A stretch of 6,454 nucleotides of DNA from Vulcanisaeta sp. UBA163 (GCA_002496475.1 DAJV01000039.1:764-7217); one strand, 5' to 3'; counted from the first letter of the stretch, positions 1-6,227 are shown. Made by a program: numbers and translations. Notes: generated from the letters alone by a model not told the origin.

Positions 1-605
1 CTACCGCTGGCTCCACCACTCCATGTTATACTCCAACCAGCACCGTTGGGGTCGCTTACGGTAATGCTGATTGTGTTTGAGCCACTGCCTGGTGGTGCTG
101 GGGATGCGCATCCGGGGCTTGAGTAAACTGCCTTATACACCATGCCGGGTAGTGTGTTTATTGTGAGTGGTTGTGAGTAGTAGGCATAACTACCACTGTC
201 GAAGTACCAACTACTTGTTTTATTTATTACTGGGTTTCCTGGGACTGACATGTTGTATATTGTCAGTGAACCACCCAACCAGAAGCCGTATGTTGCCCCT
301 GCTTGGAATGTGACCTTCCCAATACCGCTTGGGCCATTGGTTATGTAGTATAGTGTGAATGTTTTTGGACTATCATAACCACCCACGCCTACCTCCTCAT
401 AATTAGTCCAGGCATTGACCTCGTAATTATTGTTCCTGCATGGTGCGTATAGTTGAACAATCACGTAGTACAATACCTTGCATTCCACGTTGAAGGTTAT
501 AATACTACCCGCACTATAGTTACCACTCACCTGACTCGGCTCAATACTGTATGCATACTGAACCCCACTGGCGTTTAGGTTACTGGGTATAGTTGATGAG
601 GCGCT
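1..605 (-). CDS. Partial secreted/surface-type protein, function unknown
   Basis: A minus-strand frame is open from position 698 to the window edge with no stop, so the C-terminus is missing. I trust only the part up to about 605. The translation has the composition of an extracellular archaeal protein: rich in Ser, Thr, Asn, Gly, Tyr and Trp, poor in Lys, Arg and Glu, with several N-x-S/T sequons (for example NMS, NKT and NAS). Near the window edge there is a Pro-rich linker (ASPAPPGSG) followed by a beta-type stretch containing SITVSDPNGAGWSITWSGG. Three Cys occur in this part. No hydrophobic signal peptide is visible. The only possible start upstream is a TTG at 671, which has no promoter or ribosome site and lies in sequence that does not look like an N-terminus. 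I infer a piece of a longer S-layer, adhesin or secreted-protease-type protein that has lost its 5' end. I do not recognise the family. Confidence 0.6.
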
Positions 606-795
606 GAGGGCTTTGGTTAGTAGGCATGGCTTGGTTAATATTGAGGTTTTAGTTAATGGTGTCGTCGTCAAGCCAGTGGAGGTGTATGGGATTGGTGATT
701 ATGAGATTGTTGCCGTTAGGCTTAATGATAGATATGAATTTGTTAAGGCGTGGGTTGCCAAGGAATTCTTTAGAGTGGTTCTAGGGGAGATTTAG
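592..795 (+). pseudogene. Small frame, probably 5'-truncated, function unknown
   Basis: The frame is open from 562 to the TAG at 793-795. From about 592 it reads like a genuine soluble protein (VDEALRALVSRHGLVNIEVL, then about 48 more residues ending in FFRVVLGEI), with charged helices and alternating beta strands and with the same AGG/GTT/ATT codon preference as the nad genes. The first usable start is a TTG at 613. It has no TATA box or ribosome site upstream and would cut off the natural-looking VDEAL helix. The 5' part overlaps the minus-strand surface-type frame, and both cannot be real there. The simplest reading is the C-terminal remnant of a gene cut by rearrangement near 590-605. A functional 60-residue protein starting at 613 is the alternative. 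No family is recognised. Confidence 0.4.
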
Positions 796-1015
796 TCAGC
801 GCCTTATTGCTGATGGGTGTGGTTATGCATGGTTATTTCATTATTATTCATTATTATTTTGATTATTACGTTGTGGTCAGGGCAGGTCAGTCTCCTCACC
901 GTTCAGCACTGCAATGAATCATCACGCCTAAGTACTACACCTTGGTTATTCAAATACGTTACTATTCACTTAAAATAACACATTCATTCTACTTCTTTAA
1001 GCTGGAACATCGAAA
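796..1015. other. AT-rich gap without a credible gene
   Basis: Neither strand carries a protein-like frame here. The longest plus-strand frame with an ATG (813-917, 34 codons) is a Tyr/Ile/Val run produced by low-complexity DNA. No tRNA, C/D-box RNA or other structured RNA is evident. The gap contains an ATT-rich repeat (839-858) that may act as a terminator for anything transcribed from the left. Confidence 0.5.
839..858 (+). repeat. Exact 10-bp tandem repeat, T-rich, possible terminator
   Basis: CATTATTATT occurs twice without a gap (839-848 and 849-858) and runs into TTTT and more ATT units. It lies 44 bases after the stop of the truncated plus-strand frame. Archaeal termination relies on T-rich non-template tracts, so this could end a transcript, but that is inference from composition only. 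Confidence 0.35.
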
Positions 1016-1035
1016 TAGTGCTTATTAAAGCACTA
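1016..1035 (+). promoter_or_regulatory. Palindrome centred on the TATA box of the 56-residue gene
   Basis: A perfect inverted repeat has arms TAGTGCTT (1016-1023) and AAGCACTA (1028-1035), separated by ATTA. The centre contains a TATA-like box, TTATTAAA at 1022-1029, whose midpoint is about 26 nt upstream of the GTG at 1052. That is the archaeal TATA-to-start-site distance, so the transcript would be leaderless. A dimeric regulator bound here would cover the TBP site, which is the classic arrangement for repression. Confidence 0.6.
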
Positions 1036-1051
1036 CTTCCATGGTTTTAAT

Positions 1052-1222
1052 GTGAATTCGCTGGATGTCATTGATGAGGCGCTTGTAATAATTGGTAGGG
1101 CCAGGATGAATAGAATCAATTGTCATGAGGCGCTTGATGCGCTGTGGGAGTTACTCGTGAACATGGACTTTGATTTGAAGAATGACAGTGAGAGATTCAT
1201 TAGTTGTGCCCTAGTGAATTGA
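1052..1222 (+). CDS. Small hypothetical protein, 56 residues
   Basis: GTG start and TGA stop encode a short, soluble, probably all-helical protein (begins MNSLDVIDEALVIIGRARMN; middle HEALDALWELLVNMDFDLKN; end SERFISCALVN). It is acidic, has two Cys, and has no membrane segment or signal peptide. The start is chosen because the TATA box at 1022-1029 fits leaderless transcription from 1052; an in-frame stop lies at 1016-1018 and no other start codon falls between. Codon use matches the nad genes. The gene stands alone, with about 240 bases before nadA. Its promoter palindrome suggests tight control, perhaps autoregulation, but at 56 residues with no visible HTH I cannot call it a regulator. 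I do not recognise the family. It could also be the N-terminal part of a larger gene that has decayed. Confidence 0.55.
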   Translation: MNSLDVIDEALVIIGRARMNRINCHEALDALWELLVNMDFDLKNDSERFISCALVN

Positions 1223-1461
1223 AATGATTTCCCAGGTATCCATGCAATGCCACTTCAGGAAATCACCCCGTCTTAGCATCCCTTATCATGTTACTCCCAT
1301 CAGTAATAATTATGTTAATCCTATCATTACTCAGGTCGATGATGATGAGGTGAGTCGGTGTGTAGGCATTTTTTGCATTTATCCCTCGTTGTTGTTTCCC
1401 CACCCTTGTTATTTATTTGCCTAGTGGAGAATATCTTGTGTTAATATCTATGTGAATTCCT
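1223..1461. other. Intergenic region upstream of the nad operon
   Basis: The plus frame starting at 1224 has an odd Cys/His/Pro/Ser-rich composition and few acidic residues, so I do not accept it as a gene. On the minus strand a 46-codon frame (1403 to 1263) reads more naturally but has no well-placed promoter. A pyrimidine-rich stretch (about 1367-1418, with six T at 1369-1374) could end upstream transcription. The last 55 bases contain the probable nadA promoter and several short direct repeats. Confidence 0.5.
1409..1418 (+). promoter_or_regulatory. Candidate TATA box of the nadABC operon
   Basis: TTATTTATTT is the best TATA-like element upstream of nadA. It would place the transcription start near 1440, giving a leader of about 22 nt. 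A weaker alternative, AATATCTT at 1430-1437, would give a leaderless transcript starting near the GTG at 1462. No Shine-Dalgarno sequence lies just upstream of 1462, which mildly favours the leaderless option. Confidence 0.35.
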
Positions 1462-2388
1462 GTGAATAATGAATACTTGGCTAGGGAGATCACAAGGTTA
1501 AAGCGTGAGAGGGGTGCCGTAGTACTGGCCCATAATTACATGGACTATGGCATCCAGGTTATTGCGGATTTCGTTGGGGACTCATACGACTTGGCGCTTA
1601 GGGCCATGGAGACGGGGGCCGAGGTCATAGTCTTCGCTGGGGTCAGGTTTATGGCTGAGCAGGCCAAGGCCCTTAACTACAACAGGGTTGTCCTAGCCCC
1701 AGAGCCCAATGCCGGTTGTACAATTGCCGATGTCCTCGATGCCGAAACACTGAGGCGAGTCAGGGAGGCGTACCCAAGCACTCCCGTGGTGCTCTACGTT
1801 AATAGTAATGCCGATGCCAAGGCCCTGGCAGACTACATAGTTACCTCATCCACTGCGGTGAGGGTGGTTAAGAGGTTGAGGAGTGACGTGGTCATCTTCG
1901 GCCCAGACAATAACCTGGCAGATTATGTGGCTCACATGACCGGTAAGAAAATAATCAAGGTGCCTCCGAACGGTAGATGCGTTGTGCATGGTAATTACAC
2001 CACGGACATGGTTAGTGAGGCCAGGGCTAGGTACCCTAGGGCCAGGGTTATGATTCACCCAGAGTCTCCGCCTGAGGTTTCTAGGCTCGCGGACTTTGTT
2101 GGATCCACGAACCAAATGATTGATTACGCGAGTAGGGACTCCTCAATGGAGTTCGTGGTTGGTACGGAGGTTGGGATGCTGAATGCCTTAAAGATCAAGG
2201 TACCAGGCAAGGTATTTCACCCACTGAGCACGGGGCCATACGCCAGGTGCCCATTCATGGCCATGATCACGCTGGAGAAGGTTTACAGGTCACTTAGGGA
2301 CTTTGTTCATGAAATTGAGGTGCCGAAATCCACGGCTGAGGCGATTAAGGAGGCCTTTGAGAGGACGAGGAAACTCCTTGAGGGGTGA
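1462..2388 (+). CDS. nadA: Quinolinate synthase NadA
   Basis: NadA condenses iminosuccinate with dihydroxyacetone phosphate to form quinolinate, using a [4Fe-4S] cluster; it is cytosolic and oxygen-sensitive. The 308-residue product matches the compact archaeal/Thermotoga form (about 300 residues). It contains exactly three Cys, at 86 (NAGCTIAD), 173 (NGRCVVHG) and 263 (ARCPFMAMITLEK), one in each of the three homologous domains where cluster ligands are expected. Other substrate-site motifs are present: AHNY (His24, Tyr26), GDS (Ser41), YVNS (Tyr112, Asn114), HPE (His199, Glu201) and GST (Ser215, Thr216). The residue before GV in the first domain is Ala, where many homologues have a non-ligand Cys. 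The GTG at 1462 is the only sensible start because an in-frame TGA lies at 1453-1455. It is the first gene of the operon and its stop abuts nadB. The call is secure. Confidence 0.97.
   Translation: MNNEYLAREITRLKRERGAVVLAHNYMDYGIQVIADFVGDSYDLALRAMETGAEVIVFAGVRFMAEQAKALNYNRVVLAPEPNAGCTIADVLDAETLRRVREAYPSTPVVLYVNSNADAKALADYIVTSSTAVRVVKRLRSDVVIFGPDNNLADYVAHMTGKKIIKVPPNGRCVVHGNYTTDMVSEARARYPRARVMIHPESPPEVSRLADFVGSTNQMIDYASRDSSMEFVVGTEVGMLNALKIKVPGKVFHPLSTGPYARCPFMAMITLEKVYRSLRDFVHEIEVPKSTAEAIKEAFERTRKLLEG
2382..2388 (+). promoter_or_regulatory. Ribosome binding site deciding the nadB start
   Basis: GGGGTGA resembles the archaeal Shine-Dalgarno core GGTGA and ends 5 bases before the GTG at 2394. 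It overlaps the nadA stop codon, which would couple translation of the two genes. The upstream GTG at 2385 lies inside this element and is therefore a poorer start. Confidence 0.5.
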
Positions 2389-2393
2389 CCCGG

Positions 2394-3836
2394 GTGATTT
2401 ACATAATTGGTGATGGCATTGCAGGGTTGTCAGCTGCTATTGCTCTCAGGATGAGTGGTTACGGGGTTACTGTAATAACTAAGGAATCACATGGTGGCTC
2501 GAGCTATGTTTCCAAGGGTGGCATAGCGGCGGCGACCTCCATTGATGACTCACCACAACTCCATGCGGAGGATACACTGAGGGTTGGTGATGGACTTTGC
2601 GATGTAGAGGCTGTTGGGTATTTCACGGGCAAGGCGCCGGTAGTTATTGAGGAATTAATCAAATGGGGTTTTGAGTTCGATAGCGACTTGAGGCTTGAGG
2701 GTGGACACTTGAAGAGGAGGGTTCATCATAAGACTGATGAGACAGGTAGGGTATTAACTGAGTTCCTGCTCCAGAGGGCCGTGGGGCTCGGTGTGAATAT
2801 TGTTAATGATGAATTATTAGCCCTCCAAGTGAGGGATGGTGAGGTTAGGGGCTTCGTCACAAGGAATGGGGGATTGATAAGTAATGTTGATTACGTGGTC
2901 CTGGCGACCGGTGGTTACGCCTACCTGTGGCAGTATACCTCGAACCCACCTACTAACATTGGCGATGGCGTGGCCATAGCCTTCAGGGCTGGGGCCGTGG
3001 TTTCAGATATGGAATTTGTTCAATTCCACCCAACAATAACCACACTGGATGGCGAGACAATGCTCCTTACGGAGACACTAAGGGGCGAGGGCGCCAGAAT
3101 AATTAATGATGATGGTGAGAGGTTCGCCTTTAAGTACCACGAGGGGGGTGAGTTGGCCCCAAGGGACGTGTTATCCAGGGCAATTTACATGGAGTTAATG
3201 AGGGGACATAGGGTGTACATGGACTTGAGCGGTATTGAGGATTTCGAGGATAAATTCCCCGGCGTTAATGATTTCCTGAGGAGGCATGGGTTGAGTAAGG
3301 CGGATAGGGTGCCCATTTACCCCGGCGCCCACTTCACCATTGGCGGGCTTAGGGTTAATGTCAGGGGTGAGACAAACATAAGGAGGTTATATGCGATCGG
3401 CGAGGTTGCCGACACAGGCCTGCACGGGGCAAATAGGCTCGCCAGCAACTCACTGCTTGAAGCCTTGGTCATGGGAATGAACCTACCGAGATACTTGGAG
3501 GAGCCCTGGGAGGGGCCAAGGCTTGATGATGGAATGCTAGTGCAGGTGGGGCTGAGGGATCAGGGGTCGTCACTGAGTATTGATGAGGTTAGGAGGATTA
3601 ATTGGGAGCACTTGAGCATACTGAGGAGTGAGGATGGGTTAAGGAAGGCCCTGGATCTCTATGGACGATTAAACACTGCTGCGGGTACTAAGGAGTCCAA
3701 TGCCGCCTTGGTTTCATACTTGACTGCCTACGCTGCGTTGTTGAGGAATGAGTCCAGGGGTGTTCATTATAGGGTTGATTACCCGAGTAAGGATAATGGT
3801 TGGCGTAGGAGGATTTACTTCAGGGTGTCCCAATGA
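2394..3836 (+). CDS. nadB: L-aspartate oxidase NadB
   Basis: NadB is an FAD enzyme that oxidises L-aspartate to iminosuccinate, the unstable substrate of NadA; reduced FAD is reoxidised by oxygen or fumarate. The product (480 residues from GTG 2394) begins MIYIIGDGIAGL, a dinucleotide-binding motif with Gly at 6, 8 and 11. It then shows the family signatures SKGGIAA, HAEDTLRVGDGLCD and HHKTDETGR. Active-site motifs of the succinate dehydrogenase/fumarate reductase flavoprotein family are intact: QFHPT (His212), LLTETLRGEGA (Thr226, Glu227), APRD (Arg257), AHFTIGG (His313) and LHGANRLASNSLLE (His344, Arg348). The C-terminal helical domain is shorter than in E. coli (540 residues), as in Sulfolobales. 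An alternative GTG at 2385 adds three residues and overlaps the nadA stop by 4 bases. I prefer 2394 for its ribosome site and family-typical N-terminus. Confidence 0.97.
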   Translation: MIYIIGDGIAGLSAAIALRMSGYGVTVITKESHGGSSYVSKGGIAAATSIDDSPQLHAEDTLRVGDGLCDVEAVGYFTGKAPVVIEELIKWGFEFDSDLRLEGGHLKRRVHHKTDETGRVLTEFLLQRAVGLGVNIVNDELLALQVRDGEVRGFVTRNGGLISNVDYVVLATGGYAYLWQYTSNPPTNIGDGVAIAFRAGAVVSDMEFVQFHPTITTLDGETMLLTETLRGEGARIINDDGERFAFKYHEGGELAPRDVLSRAIYMELMRGHRVYMDLSGIEDFEDKFPGVNDFLRRHGLSKADRVPIYPGAHFTIGGLRVNVRGETNIRRLYAIGEVADTGLHGANRLASNSLLEALVMGMNLPRYLEEPWEGPRLDDGMLVQVGLRDQGSSLSIDEVRRINWEHLSILRSEDGLRKALDLYGRLNTAAGTKESNAALVSYLTAYAALLRNESRGVHYRVDYPSKDNGWRRRIYFRVSQ

Positions 3837-4666
3837 TTGAGGAACTATACATCAGCAGGCTCCTCAATTACCTAGAGGAGGATGCGTACCCTGAGGATGT
3901 TACCAGTAGGTTCCTGGAGGGCATTAGGGCTAGGGGTGTTGTTAAGTCCAGGGATGAGGGGATTATCGCCGGGCTCAGGTTCATTGTTCCATTCCTTAAG
4001 TACCTGGGTCTCGAGGTAATAGCCCATAAGCGTGATGGTGAGGCTATACATAGGGGTGACGCCATAATTGAGGTGGTTGGTGACGCAAGCAGGTTATTGG
4101 CCGTTGAACGATTAACCCTAAACCTTCTGTCAAGGCTCTCGGGGATTGCCACGGCAACGGGTACCATGGTTAAGTTGGCGAGGTCTATTAACCCAATGGT
4201 TAGGGTTGCTGGTACTAGGAAGACGACGCCTGGGTTTAGGGCCTTTGAGAAGTACGCCATTGAGGTTGGAGGTGGTGATCCGCATAGGTTTAACTTGGCC
4301 GACGCGGTGCTCATTAAGGACAACCACATAGCGATTTACGGGAACCTTGAGAGACTCATTAGGTTGGTTAAGGAGGGGACGAGCTTCATGAGGAAGGTGG
4401 AGGTTGAGGTTTCGACGTATGAAGATGCCATTAGGGCGTACAGGGCTGGCGCCGATGCAATACTCCTTGATAACATGAGGCCCAGTGACATTGCGCCAAT
4501 AGTTGGAGAATTGAAGGGTAGGGTGATACTCGAGGCAAGCGGCGGTATAACGCTGGACAATGTCGTTGAGTATGCGAGGACGGGCGTTGATATAATATCC
4601 AGTGGCTACATAACGCATAGCTCAAGGGCCCTGGACCTAACTATGGATGCTGAAGGAATGCAATGA
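3833..4666 (+). CDS. nadC: Nicotinate-nucleotide pyrophosphorylase (carboxylating) NadC
   Basis: NadC (quinolinate phosphoribosyltransferase) makes nicotinate mononucleotide, CO2 and pyrophosphate from quinolinate and PRPP. The 277 residues match the usual length (270-300). The N-terminal open-faced sandwich domain carries EDVTSRF and the ERLTLNLLSRLSG helix (Glu93, Arg94, Arg101). The barrel carries AGTRKTTPGFR (Arg129, Lys130), GGGDPHRFNLAD (His151, Arg152), IKDNHI (Lys162), EVEVSTYEDA (Glu190, Glu192), LLDNM (Asp213) and ASGGIT for phosphate binding. The ATG overlaps the nadB stop by 4 bases (ATGA). An SD-like AGGGTG at 3822-3827 lies 5 bases upstream. It is the last gene of the operon. 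No residue normally required appears to be missing. Confidence 0.97.
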   Translation: MIEELYISRLLNYLEEDAYPEDVTSRFLEGIRARGVVKSRDEGIIAGLRFIVPFLKYLGLEVIAHKRDGEAIHRGDAIIEVVGDASRLLAVERLTLNLLSRLSGIATATGTMVKLARSINPMVRVAGTRKTTPGFRAFEKYAIEVGGGDPHRFNLADAVLIKDNHIAIYGNLERLIRLVKEGTSFMRKVEVEVSTYEDAIRAYRAGADAILLDNMRPSDIAPIVGELKGRVILEASGGITLDNVVEYARTGVDIISSGYITHSSRALDLTMDAEGMQ

Positions 4667-4702
4667 TGTATCAAGTGGGGGTGAGTGATGGGTTCCTTGT
4701 TT

Positions 4703-4718
4703 ATATGGTTGTCCATAT
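4703..4718. promoter_or_regulatory. Upstream palindrome of the lpd promoter
   Basis: Arms ATATGG (4703-4708) and CCATAT (4713-4718) are separated by TTGT. It lies in the gap after nadC and two bases before a second palindrome, upstream of the lpd TATA boxes. I infer a possible regulator site. The 6-bp arms alone are weak evidence. Confidence 0.4.
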
Positions 4719-4720
4719 TT

Positions 4721-4736
4721 AGTCAAATTTTTGACT
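4721..4736. promoter_or_regulatory. Palindrome adjoining the lpd TATA boxes
   Basis: Perfect 7-bp arms AGTCAAA (4721-4727) and TTTGACT (4730-4736) flank TT. The right arm touches the first TATA box (4736-4742). The position suits an activator site just upstream of TBP/TFB, or a repressor that blocks their access. The run of five T at 4728-4732 might alternatively help terminate the nadABC transcript. Confidence 0.5.
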
Positions 4737-4752
4737 ATAAAACATATAAAAA
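4736..4752 (+). promoter_or_regulatory. Tandem TATA boxes of the lpd gene
   Basis: TATAAAA (4736-4742) and TATAAAAA (4745-4752) sit 9 bp apart. The second has its midpoint about 24 nt before the GTG at 4773, which predicts a leaderless transcript. The first would add about 8 nt of leader. Both are close to the archaeal consensus and indicate that lpd is transcribed independently of nadABC. Confidence 0.7.
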
Positions 4753-4772
4753 CTGCCAGATCTGACCCAATT

Positions 4773-6227
4773 GTGCTTGGTAAATACCCAGTGTTTCCAC
4801 CTACAGACCGTGAATTTGAGGATCCGCCGAAGCTTAGTAATTATGATGTTGTTGTAATAGGCGGTGGTGGAGGTGGTTACCATGGCGCCTTTGAATTGAG
4901 CAAGGGTGGTTATAGGGTGCTCATGATTGATGACAAGGGTAACCTGGGTGGTAACTGTCTCTATGAGGGTTGCATACCATCCAAGGCTGTTTACATGACT
5001 ATATACCTAATGGAGAAGTTAAGGGGTATATTGAATAGTGTTGGTAATAAGGATGTAAATGCGGTTAGGGTTCTTTGGGAGAATGCCATTGACCACAAGG
5101 ACAATGTCCAGCACATGAGGTACCTACAACACATTAGGGAGATTAAGGAGAATGAGAATGTCGATTTCGTAAAGGGTGTCGCCGAGATCCTGGATCAGCA
5201 CAGGATTAGGGTGAGGGCTATTGATGATTCATGGACGAAGGATGTTGAGGCAAGGCAATTATTAGTGGCCACTGGCTCGGTGCCGATCAAGATACCTGTA
5301 CCGGGTGCTGACCTAACTATTGGTAGCCAAGAACTATTCGGCTACAGGACTAGCTATAGGAGGTTGCCTAATGATGTAATAATTATTGGTGGTGGTTATA
5401 TAGGGGTTGAGGTTGCCTCGGTTCTTGGTTCCATGGGTATTAAGGCAACCATAGTGGAAATGCTACCCAGGATACTGGCTGGTTGGGATAATGACGTTGT
5501 TTCTAGGATCGAGGAGAAGCTCAAGGCTAAGAGGGTTGATGTGCTCACGAACTCCAGGGTAATCAGCATCAGGGAAGATGGTGGCCAGAAGATTGTTGAG
5601 TTCCAGAGACCTGATGGTAGTAAGGGGTATGTGACTGGCTCCGAGGTTATAATGGCAGTTGGTAGGAAGCCGAACGTTGAGGGACTCAATAACCTGGGCA
5701 TTGTAGAGAGGGGCCATGTGGAGGTTGCGCCGTCAATGAAGTCCAGGGCGCCGAATATATACGCGGCTGGTGATGTCCTGGGTAAGTTCATGCTTTACCA
5801 CGCCGCTGTGAAGGAATCCGTGGTAGCCGCATGGAATATACTTCATGGTAGGTCCATTTATGAGATTAATTTCAACTCAATACCAATGACAATATTCACA
5901 GAGCCGGAGGCGGCTATGGTTGGTTTAAACGAGGAGGCGGCTAAGGCAAGGGGTATTAACTACGTGACTGTCTCATACCCACTCGAGGATGACGCCTATG
6001 CCCAGATAATGGGCGTTAGGGAGGGTTGGGTTAAGTTGATTATTGAGACGGAGAGCCAGAGGATTATTGGTGGTGTTGTTTATGGCGAGGCCGCGTCAAT
6101 GATGATAAACGAGGTCGCGCTTGCCGTGGCCGTGAATGCGAGGGTTAAGGATATTGCATTACTGGCGCATCAGCATCCAACCATATTTGAGTCCATCGAT
6201 AGAGCTGCCATTAGGTTCTCCTTGTGA
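4773..6227 (+). CDS. lpd: Dihydrolipoyl dehydrogenase-type FAD/NAD disulfide oxidoreductase
   Basis: This family transfers electrons between dihydrolipoyl groups and NAD in 2-oxoacid dehydrogenase or glycine cleavage complexes. From the GTG at 4773 the product has 484 residues. An N-terminal extension of about 24 residues precedes the FAD-binding GGGGGGY (30-36). Then come the redox pair Cys62 and Cys67 in GGNCLYEGCIPSKA, the NAD-binding GGGYIG (206-211) with Glu229 ending the second strand (favours NAD over NADP), the FAD-binding AAGDV (Asp334), and the C-terminal catalytic HQHPTIFES (His468, Glu473). All catalytic residues of dihydrolipoyl dehydrogenase are present. Starting at TTG 4731 would add 14 residues encoded by the TATA region itself, so I reject that start. 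No E1, E2 or lipoate gene is visible here, so the partner complex is unknown. Glutathione- or mercuric-reductase-like activity is less likely given the HPT/E motif. Confidence 0.9.
   Translation: MLGKYPVFPPTDREFEDPPKLSNYDVVVIGGGGGGYHGAFELSKGGYRVLMIDDKGNLGGNCLYEGCIPSKAVYMTIYLMEKLRGILNSVGNKDVNAVRVLWENAIDHKDNVQHMRYLQHIREIKENENVDFVKGVAEILDQHRIRVRAIDDSWTKDVEARQLLVATGSVPIKIPVPGADLTIGSQELFGYRTSYRRLPNDVIIIGGGYIGVEVASVLGSMGIKATIVEMLPRILAGWDNDVVSRIEEKLKAKRVDVLTNSRVISIREDGGQKIVEFQRPDGSKGYVTGSEVIMAVGRKPNVEGLNNLGIVERGHVEVAPSMKSRAPNIYAAGDVLGKFMLYHAAVKESVVAAWNILHGRSIYEINFNSIPMTIFTEPEAAMVGLNEEAAKARGINYVTVSYPLEDDAYAQIMGVREGWVKLIIETESQRIIGGVVYGEAASMMINEVALAVAVNARVKDIALLAHQHPTIFESIDRAAIRFSL

Noticed and set aside
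813..917. Plus-strand 34-codon frame, Tyr/Ile/Val-rich
   Set aside because: It is generated by ATT/TAT low-complexity repeats and has no promoter or ribosome site.
1331..1355. GATGATGATGA resembling a C box of a C/D guide RNA
   Set aside because: No D box (CTGA) or paired C'/D' elements follow at the right distance.
1224..1424. Plus-strand frame of 66 codons starting two bases after the 56-residue gene
   Set aside because: Composition is unnatural (many Cys, His, Pro and Ser, clustered Asp), there is no ribosome site or promoter, and the minus strand reads better over part of it.
3868..4625. Several long antisense and alternative frames inside nadC, and others inside nadA and lpd
   Set aside because: They are shadows of strongly conserved coding sequence; none has a promoter or a recognisable protein pattern.
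4663..4720. Mini-ORF of 19 codons overlapping the nadC stop by ATGA, plus a 25-codon frame from ATG 4688 with a GGGGGTGA upstream
   Set aside because: Both are very short and run through the palindromes and TATA boxes of lpd, so the sequence is explained by promoter function. The ribosome-site resemblance alone is not enough.
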